Positions 37,567 to 42,955 of a stretch of 42,955 nt of DNA are shown here, piece by piece. Each line of letters opens with the position of its first letter. Positions within the stretch are counted from its first letter, which is position 1. The translations under genes were made by a program, and so were the position numbers. The stretch is taken from assembly GCA_944383965.1 (NCBI GenBank), contig CALWRQ010000010.1, forward strand, positions 1 to 42,955, in the 5' to 3' direction. The notes beneath the pieces are model-generated. The model was not told the origin of the DNA, made no database searches, and saw only the letters and a list, made by a program, of their open reading frames with translations. The stretch is from an uncultured Lachnospiraceae bacterium. Its GTDB lineage: Bacteria; Bacillota; Clostridia; Lachnospirales; Lachnospiraceae.

Positions 37567-40317
37567 CTATTCATCTTCCCAGGTGCCCTGAGGCAGATCC
37601 CGGGATAATGCCTTGTTTTTTGAATGCATGTGAATATAATCATACAGATAGGCGATTTCGCTGACGGGAAGCTCCACCTTATAATGGCTGGCAATGTCCC
37701 GGAAGCATTCCTTCACCTGTCCGATAAATTCTTTCTGTTCCTTCTGAAAGCTTTCCAGATCCTGATAGGTTTCAATGGCTGTCTTGGTCACCAGCCGTTC
37801 CACCATACAGCACAGATGAACGTACAGTCCCGTGATCACTCTCTGATCAATCCTCTGCCCTGTGATCTGCTGCAGGCCTGCTACCCACTGCTCCACCTCG
37901 TCCAGAAGTTTGGACGGGTTCAAAATAGTAATGGACTCCACCACATTCTGGAGAGTAAAATTTTTCAGAAGATTCTGGATAAACAATTCCAGCTGACGCT
38001 CATCCATATACTCGCTGAATATCTGACTGATCTGATCAGCCGCATTCATAGAAATCATATTTTCCAGAGCAATAAAAGGAATTCCCTCGATCTCCGGATC
38101 AAACAGTCCGATGATGCACTTGACCTGATAGCTACCGAACACTGCCTCCTGCCGTCCGTTTCTGGCCAGCCGGTAATAATCGCAGCTGACAAACTGAACC
38201 GGCACAGGACCTTCAAAGCTTTTCATGATCATATCCTTGATCCGGTCAGCCATATCCAGTCCCTTTTCTCCGCAGAAAACAATGGCATCCTCTTTCTTTA
38301 CATTCCGGATTACCCGGTAAGTGCATATATTGTTCTGGCTGGCCTGGCGCAGGATTTCCTCCATGTCCTGGCCTCCGTTGATTCCAATACCGATGTCCAC
38401 AGCCAGGGCAGTGGATATGTTGTTGATAATACCGATGTTCACATCCGGCATGTTTTTCATTTCCTCATTGATCTGTTCCAGAGACCCCATATCCACCATG
38501 AGCACAATGTCGCGGCTCGCAATATAGCGTTCAATGTATTTTTCCAGCACCGCCGCAATATCCTGGCTTTTTTCATCCAGCGGCATATCAATGGCCTCAA
38601 AAACTTTCTTTCCGATGATCTGGTTGGCCGCATCTGCAATACTGGAGGCGGTGGAGTAGCCATGGCTCAGAATGATACCCGCAGTCAGGTTCATGGGGAT
38701 GGTCTGGCTCTGACTTTTGATTCCCAGAAGCAGGAGCAGCTGATTTATGATGTCCGTTTCAATATCCAGATTCTGATGGATCAGACCGATGATCCGCCGC
38801 ATGATCACCGATTCTCTGGGCAGGTTCTGGCTGATTACTGACATGAGCCCCTCGGCCGTTTCCTGATTGGCCTTCATCCATCGGGAAAGGGTGTGTTCCC
38901 CTCTCTGCTGAATATAAAGACACCGCGCCAGAAGATAACTGTACTTCTTTGACATGAAAAATCCATAGGTTTCCCCCACAGACTGGAAAATCTGATTGAT
39001 CAGCTGTTCATAGGTGGAGATCCGGACATTGACCAGTTTCTGACTGTAGATCAGATAATCATAATAGTCCTTCATGTGGCTTTCTATGGCCCGGGTCATG
39101 GCCTCCAGAGTCTGCGTTCCTTTCTGAAAATCCTGGTATTCATCCAGGATCAGCTGGAAAAAGGAAACTGCCTGATCCAGAGAACTGCCTCTGCTGTAGC
39201 TGCTGATCCGGATCAGTGGCTCGTCTTTCACATCTGTCTCCAGCTTCAGCTCTCCCAGAATATAATCCGGCAGATGATAGGTCTGAATCTGGATCCCATC
39301 CTGACTTTTCTCCATATAGGCACTGGCACAGCAGCTGGTAATACAGGCTTTGAGCTCATCAATGTTATTCTCAAACGGATAGTCCATCATACAGCCAAAT
39401 GCCTGGCGGCTGACGGATACCTCCACTCCCATCCGCCTTCCTTCCCGTCTAAGAAAGGAGATCAGCATCTCCTCCTTTTCATCTATCGTCCGCTCACTGA
39501 GGGCCGGGATGGGAATAACAATGGGAATTCTTCTGGCCAATCCCTTGAAAAGAGCCTCGCCCGGGGGGCGGCTGGCCGCAAATACCAGCCGTGCTTCCGA
39601 CCGTTTCGTTTCCCCTGTATCTTCAATCCGATATTGCCCGGATGACAGATAAGACAGAAGAAGCTCCTGGCTTTCCCAGGGCAGACGGTCAATATCATCC
39701 AGAAAGAGCATTCCCTTATCCGCCTCTGCCAGCCAGCCTTTCTGACCGTCTGTTCCCCAGAGCTTCCGCACGAATTTCTTTCTGTCCTGTATATACTCTC
39801 CGCAGTCTACCTCGATGTACCTGGCATCCGGTCCCAGCACATGCTGATTCTTTCCATATTCAAACATCAGGCGGGAAAGAAACGACTTTCCCGTTCCCGG
39901 CGGCCCCCAGAACAGAACAGGAAGTCCTGCCGGCGGATAGTGGATCGCCGCTTTGCATTGCTCTATGCAGGAGCTCAGACTCAGATAATGCCCGATGGCT
40001 TTCTGAAAATCCTTGCATGCATCCCTGTTTCCCGTTTTCAGCATGAATTCATCCAGGCCGGAAAATGTACAGGTGTCAAACGATATCTGGGCTGAAAGCT
40101 CCACGTTCCGTTTGTGAAAAAAATAAACCGGGCGGGAATTGACCTTAATAGCCCGGCTTTCCTTAACCAGATCGTTTAAGTACTGGCTGGCCAGGTTTCT
40201 GGATATATTCAGGGTTTCGCTGATGTCATTGGCTGTAAAGTGTTTTAAATCCTTCATTGAAAAGTCACGGCTGATCTGTTCCAGATAGCGGTAAACTTCT
40301 TCCTTCGTACTGACCAT
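37567..40317 (-). CDS. LevR-family PTS-controlled AAA+ regulator lacking the GAFTGA loop
   Basis: The 916-residue protein has an N-terminal winged helix (about 1-65), an AAA+ domain (about 85-345) with Walker A G-P-P-G-T-G-K-S (138-145) and Walker B M-L-F-L-D-D-I-D (203-210), two PRD-like regions (about 380-520, His514; and 795-905, His834 and His896), and an EIIA-Man-like domain (about 545-680, His552 in S-H-G-Y-S). In sigma-54 activators the GAFTGA loop lies between Walker A and B; here the stretch L-W-G-T-D-G-Q-K-G-W-L has no such loop, and the Walker B Glu is Asp. It may therefore act without sigma-54. The start is the ATG at 40317, with GGAGATG upstream; the frame opens at 40332. It heads the PTS operon. 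Phosphorylation by PTS components probably tunes it. Confidence 0.88.
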   Translation of the reverse strand: MVSTKEEVYRYLEQISRDFSMKDLKHFTANDISETLNISRNLASQYLNDLVKESRAIKVNSRPVYFFHKRNVELSAQISFDTCTFSGLDEFMLKTGNRDACKDFQKAIGHYLSLSSCIEQCKAAIHYPPAGLPVLFWGPPGTGKSFLSRLMFEYGKNQHVLGPDARYIEVDCGEYIQDRKKFVRKLWGTDGQKGWLAEADKGMLFLDDIDRLPWESQELLLSYLSSGQYRIEDTGETKRSEARLVFAASRPPGEALFKGLARRIPIVIPIPALSERTIDEKEEMLISFLRREGRRMGVEVSVSRQAFGCMMDYPFENNIDELKACITSCCASAYMEKSQDGIQIQTYHLPDYILGELKLETDVKDEPLIRISSYSRGSSLDQAVSFFQLILDEYQDFQKGTQTLEAMTRAIESHMKDYYDYLIYSQKLVNVRISTYEQLINQIFQSVGETYGFFMSKKYSYLLARCLYIQQRGEHTLSRWMKANQETAEGLMSVISQNLPRESVIMRRIIGLIHQNLDIETDIINQLLLLLGIKSQSQTIPMNLTAGIILSHGYSTASSIADAANQIIGKKVFEAIDMPLDEKSQDIAAVLEKYIERYIASRDIVLMVDMGSLEQINEEMKNMPDVNIGIINNISTALAVDIGIGINGGQDMEEILRQASQNNICTYRVIRNVKKEDAIVFCGEKGLDMADRIKDMIMKSFEGPVPVQFVSCDYYRLARNGRQEAVFGSYQVKCIIGLFDPEIEGIPFIALENMISMNAADQISQIFSEYMDERQLELFIQNLLKNFTLQNVVESITILNPSKLLDEVEQWVAGLQQITGQRIDQRVITGLYVHLCCMVERLVTKTAIETYQDLESFQKEQKEFIGQVKECFRDIASHYKVELPVSEIAYLYDYIHMHSKNKALSRDLPQGTWEDE

Positions 40318-40354
40318 TGATTCATCTCCCATGGTGATTTCTTACTACGCTCTC

Positions 40355-40360
40355 ATTATA
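40355..40360 (-). promoter_or_regulatory. Candidate -10 element for the PTS operon
   Basis: A perfect TATAAT on the minus strand stands 38 nt before the regulator start. A -35 is weak. No GG-N10-GC sigma-54 promoter was seen on the minus strand between 40318 and 40535. Confidence 0.45.
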
Positions 40361-40460
40361 CGGCTTTTGCGGAAAAGAAAAATACTTTTCCCCCAATTCC
40401 GCCACTGCTCCTTCACTTTCATCAATAGTTTCTGTAAATTTTCCCATGCTTACTCTTTTT

Positions 40461-40479
40461 CGACACTAAAGTCGACACT
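40461..40479. repeat. Direct repeat CGACACT, 12-bp period, in the divergent region
   Basis: CGACACT occurs at 40461-40467 and 40473-40479. With flanking bases this is TCGACACT twice, one helical turn apart. It lies in the 220-nt gap between the PTS regulator and the HAD phosphatase gene, so it may be an operator for either. Confidence 0.45.
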
Positions 40480-40538
40480 TTTCCCCTTCATTTGTGTTAC
40501 ACTGGAAGCAAATCCATACAGTAGGAGGTATCTGATTC

Positions 40539-41369
40539 ATGAACACTCATCACATCCGTCTGGCCGCTCTGGACATGGACGGGACTCTTCTGCGGGACAA
40601 CAAAACTCTCAGTCCCTACACCCGCCGGGTCCTTCACACTCTTGCCGAACGCGGAGTCATGCTGGTGCCTGCCACCGGCCGCACCAGAGCCGGACTGATC
40701 GAAAATATTCTGACTGTCCCCTCTGTTTCCTATGCGATCTGTACCAACGGCGCCTATATTGAAGATCTGAAGCGGAATCAGGTGCTGGCGTCCTGGCCTC
40801 TTGAGCGGGAGCATGCCGCACTTGCCGCCGAATACCTGCAGCACTTTCCCGTATATTTCTACATGCATACCAGACAGGGAACCTTCTGTCACAATTCGCT
40901 GGATCCTGACTGGCTGAGACAGCACTTTCCTTTTCTGAATTTTCCGAATGCTGTTTTCTGCAATCTGGCTGATCTTCTTCGCTGCCGGGAAATCCAGCCT
41001 CTGAAAATAGGAATTCTGGCTCCGGATCCCGATGTTTTTCATCAGCTGATGAGTCATCCCCTTCCTGTCCCCGGGATTCGCCGGATGCAGACCGGTCCGG
41101 AAAATATTGAAATCAATTCGGAAAATGCTTCCAAGGGCGCCGCTCTGGAGTGGCTGTGCCGCTACCTGGACATTCCTCTCGACCGGACCCTGGCCGTGGG
41201 CGACAGTGAGAACGATCTTGAAATGCTCCGTGCTGCCGGAATCTCTGCAGCCATGGAAAATGGTATGGACGAAGTCAAGCGGAACGCCGATTTCATCTGC
41301 CCAAGCAATCAGGAAGACGGAGCTGCCCGTTTTCTGGCCGGATACTTCGGTTTGAACGAACTGATCTGA
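40539..41369 (+). CDS. Cof-type HAD-superfamily phosphatase
   Basis: This 276-residue cytosolic phosphatase belongs to the Cof/YwpJ subgroup, which removes phosphate from sugar phosphates, FMN, PLP or similar. HAD motif I is D-M-D-G-T-L-L (Asp13 nucleophile), motif II is V-P-A-T-G-R-T, motif III includes N-A-S-K-G-A-A, and motif IV is G-D-S-E-N-D-L-E-M. A C2-type cap lies between. AGGAGG stands before the ATG. It is divergent from the PTS operon; a role in clearing a sugar phosphate made by that system is possible but unproven. Substrate is unknown. Confidence 0.92.
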   Translation: MNTHHIRLAALDMDGTLLRDNKTLSPYTRRVLHTLAERGVMLVPATGRTRAGLIENILTVPSVSYAICTNGAYIEDLKRNQVLASWPLEREHAALAAEYLQHFPVYFYMHTRQGTFCHNSLDPDWLRQHFPFLNFPNAVFCNLADLLRCREIQPLKIGILAPDPDVFHQLMSHPLPVPGIRRMQTGPENIEINSENASKGAALEWLCRYLDIPLDRTLAVGDSENDLEMLRAAGISAAMENGMDEVKRNADFICPSNQEDGAARFLAGYFGLNELI

Positions 41370-41377
41370 ACTGCAAA

Positions 41378-41426
41378 AACCCCGCTGTCCCGGGAAGATT
41401 CCTTCTTCACCGGAAACAGCGGGGTT
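41378..41426. terminator. Bidirectional terminator between the HAD and XRE genes
   Basis: An 11-bp stem (AACCCCGCTGT / ACAGCGGGGTT) encloses a 27-nt loop. The minus strand ends in TTTTTGC, the stronger side, ending the XRE gene; the plus side ends the HAD gene. Confidence 0.82.
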
Positions 41427-41449
41427 CCTTGATTCCATCTGTTATTTCT

Positions 41450-41905
41450 TTATATTTCCGATCTTTCCTTCCAGATCTGCGCCAGAATGTCTTTCAGCAC
41501 CAGAAACGCATCCTCGTCTCCATAGCCATAGTCGGATTTCAAGCGGGTCAGCAGCTTTTCCAGGCTTTTTTCATACTCTCCTGTATCTACTTCCTGTCTG
41601 TAAGAAGCAAGAACGGGATATTTTTTTGCCCACAGCCTGGTCCAGTCAATCTTTTTCTGCGTTTCCTCACTGGTTTTATCAATGATATCCTCAATTTCCT
41701 TTACGTTCACATCAAAATCGGTCAGCTCATCCAAAGTCACGCGGTACAGTGCAGCCAGATTTTTCGCCTGCCGGATATCCGGCAGCGTTTCATTCAGCTC
41801 CCATTTGGATATGGTCTGCCGGCTTACCCCCAGCTTTTCCGCTACTGCTTCCTGAGACAGTCCGCTCTTTTTTCTGGCACTGAAAAGATTGTCTCCCAAG
41901 CTCAT
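41450..41905 (-). CDS. XRE-family transcriptional regulator
   Basis: The 151-residue protein has an N-terminal helix-turn-helix (about 4-58: L-F-S-A-R-K-K-S-G-L-S-Q-E-A-V-A-E-K-L-G-V-S-R-Q-T-I-S-K-W-E). A charged helical C-terminal part of about 90 residues follows, with no recognised domain. GGAGGAGG stands about 6 nt before the ATG. A TATACT element at 41944-41939 is a plausible -10 box. No target operon is adjacent in the same direction except the metal-hydrolase gene upstream, which has its own terminator, so the target is unknown. Confidence 0.85.
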   Translation of the reverse strand: MSLGDNLFSARKKSGLSQEAVAEKLGVSRQTISKWELNETLPDIRQAKNLAALYRVTLDELTDFDVNVKEIEDIIDKTSEETQKKIDWTRLWAKKYPVLASYRQEVDTGEYEKSLEKLLTRLKSDYGYGDEDAFLVLKDILAQIWKERSEI

Positions 41906-41938
41906 TTCAGACCTCCTCCTTTTCCTCTGTTTCTTTTC

Positions 41939-41967
41939 AGTATAACGGCTTCCGGGTAAAATCGCCA
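41939..41967 (-). promoter_or_regulatory. Candidate promoter of the XRE gene
   Basis: TATACT (41944 to 41939) with TGGCGA at 17-bp spacing. The -10 is good and the -35 weak. Confidence 0.45.
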
Positions 41968-42011
41968 GCTGTCCTTCCTTTCACTTTCGCCCGTTTTCTT
42001 TCCCTTCCACG

Positions 42012-42046
42012 AAAAAAACAGCAGCCGCATGACTGCAGCTGCTGTT
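42012..42046 (-). terminator. Terminator after the metallo-beta-lactamase-fold gene
   Basis: A 9-bp stem (AACAGCAGC / GCTGCTGTT) with a 12-nt loop, followed on the minus strand by a run of seven T residues, starts 12 nt after the stop codon. Confidence 0.85.
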
Positions 42047-42058
42047 CATTCATGTTTC

Positions 42059-42916
42059 TCAGGATTCTTCTTCCACGCACATATGGATTCCATACCATCT
42101 GGTCCGTTCCACCGGCAGAATCCTTGACAGGATCCCGTGCTCCTCCGCCAGCTCATTTGCCCGCCGGAACGTTTCCGCAGAAAATCCAGGCTGTGTGTTC
42201 TCCCAGACCTCAAAGTGCATGGGAACCACAATCTGGCTCCAGCTGTCCTTCATAAAGGAAAACCATTCTCCTGCCACCTTCTCCACATCCATATCATTAG
42301 CCAGCTTGTTCCGGAACGCCAGATTGGGTCTGATAGACCGGAGTCTCTCCGTCATTCCGTCATCCGTTCCGCCGATGAAGGCCGCCCGGAATCCGTTGTC
42401 AAAAGTAAGCAGGTAATTCATATTGAACAGGCCCCCCAGGGTATGAAGCCTGGTTAACCTGGGATCTCCGGAGATCACGTCCCCTTCTTCCATACTTCTC
42501 CTGTACGTAAATCTCTGAGGTTTATGCTCTCCGTGAAACGTCTCGAGTTTAAACCCGTCAAAGTAATACACCCCATCATAGTCCACCGGATAAATGGAAG
42601 TCAGTTCCATATCCTGATAGACTTCCGCCAGCTCCGCTGCAACACCGCTGTGACAGATCACCTTGGGAGAAAAGCGCTCGATGACCTCTCCCAGATTTGC
42701 AATATGATCGCCATGGGTATGATTCAGGATCACATAGTCGCATGCTTCTATATCAGAAGTATGAAATCCATCCAGTCCGAAAACCTTCTGGATCTCCTTT
42801 TCATGCGGAAAATCGTAGCAGGGATCCGTTACGATGGTTTTTCCGTTGGGAAGCCGTATTTCAAAACACTGGCAGTTGATAAAACGGAATCTTACACTTT
42901 TGCTGTTAAATGCCAT
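42059..42916 (-). CDS. Metallo-beta-lactamase-fold hydrolase (UlaG-like)
   Basis: The 285-residue cytosolic protein has the metal-binding motif N-H-T-H-G-D-H (about 65-71) with downstream His and Asp residues (G-G-T-D-D, and P-M-H-F near the C terminus), as in the UlaG/L-ascorbate-6-phosphate lactonase-like group. The start is the ATG at 42916; a TTG 12 nt upstream is in frame but less likely. GGTGAT stands close to the ATG and AAGGA farther away. The C terminus is complete and a terminator follows. No promoter is visible in the remaining 39 bases of the window. The substrate is unknown; lactone, phosphoester or nucleotide hydrolysis are all possible. Confidence 0.85.
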   Translation of the reverse strand: MAFNSKSVRFRFINCQCFEIRLPNGKTIVTDPCYDFPHEKEIQKVFGLDGFHTSDIEACDYVILNHTHGDHIANLGEVIERFSPKVICHSGVAAELAEVYQDMELTSIYPVDYDGVYYFDGFKLETFHGEHKPQRFTYRRSMEEGDVISGDPRLTRLHTLGGLFNMNYLLTFDNGFRAAFIGGTDDGMTERLRSIRPNLAFRNKLANDMDVEKVAGEWFSFMKDSWSQIVVPMHFEVWENTQPGFSAETFRRANELAEEHGILSRILPVERTRWYGIHMCVEEES

Positions 42917-42955
42917 ACTGATCACCAATCCTTTACAGAACCGTCAAACATGCGC

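Noticed and set aside
40318-40538. A sigma-54 (-24/-12) promoter for the LevR-like PTS operon
   Set aside because: I scanned the minus strand for GG-N10-GC within TGGCAC-N5-TTGC and found no convincing match; a TATAAT box is present instead.
1-42955. CRISPR arrays, tRNA or rRNA genes, insertion sequences, prophage or attachment sites
   Set aside because: No regularly spaced repeats, no cloverleaf or rRNA-like stretch, no transposase, integrase or phage-protein pattern was seen on either strand.

Overview
The window reads as a chromosomal segment of a moderately GC-rich, spore-forming Firmicute, most likely a Lachnospiraceae-type gut clostridium. This rests on SpoIIID, a PdaB-like deacetylase behind a sigma-E-like promoter, a CotS-like kinase, a T-box leader on proS, a LevR-type PTS operon, AGGAGG ribosome-binding sites and TTGACA/TATAAT promoters. 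No rRNA, tRNA, CRISPR array, insertion sequence or prophage gene was seen. Species assignment is inference only.

Layout. 1-7.2 kb (minus): acyltransferase, phosphoglucomutase (pgcA), CotS-like kinase, CCA-adding enzyme and an archaeal-type prolyl-tRNA synthetase with a T-box leader. 7.3-9.7 kb: PdaB-like deacetylase (+), HD phosphohydrolase (-) and a membrane-anchored protein of unknown function (+). 9.7-13.1 kb: a C-S lyase/aminotransferase and a DAACS symporter (-), divergent from a MarR regulator (+), with near-identical palindromes at both promoters. 13.1-17.9 kb (minus): glgB-mscS-malQ. 18.1-22.1 kb (minus): a phosphorelay of REC-HD-GYP regulator, HPt protein and hybrid kinase. 22.1-26.7 kb: DUF3810-type membrane metallopeptidase (-), signal peptidase I (+) and lactonase-aroC-rpiB (-). 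26.9-32.1 kb (+): XRE-cupin regulator, potA, potB, potCD fusion and MerR regulator. 32.2-33.7 kb (+): paired short CHR transporters and spoIIID. 33.8-40.3 kb (minus): LevR-like regulator, PTS IIB-IIC-IID, a ceramidase-fold hydrolase and IIA. 40.5-42.9 kb: Cof-type HAD phosphatase (+), XRE regulator (-) and metallo-beta-lactamase-fold protein (-).

How genes work together. GlgB, MalQ and PgcA cover glycogen branching, disproportionation and Glc-1-P/Glc-6-P exchange. The MarR locus links amino-acid uptake to a PLP lyase. The phosphorelay ends in a predicted c-di-GMP phosphodiesterase. The polyamine importer has a PotC-PotD fusion and a PotA cut by an in-frame ochre codon.

Most unusual points: the LevR-like AAA+ regulator lacks the GAFTGA loop needed for sigma-54 contact; the PTS operon encodes a cytosolic ceramidase-fold protein whose usual catalytic serine position is glycine; potA has an in-frame stop before its TOBE domain; GlgB carries a histone-H1-like Lys/Ala tail; a 19-bp-spacer promoter sits between the MerR gene and the CHR pair. 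The best candidate for an undescribed system is the PTS operon with its two atypical proteins.
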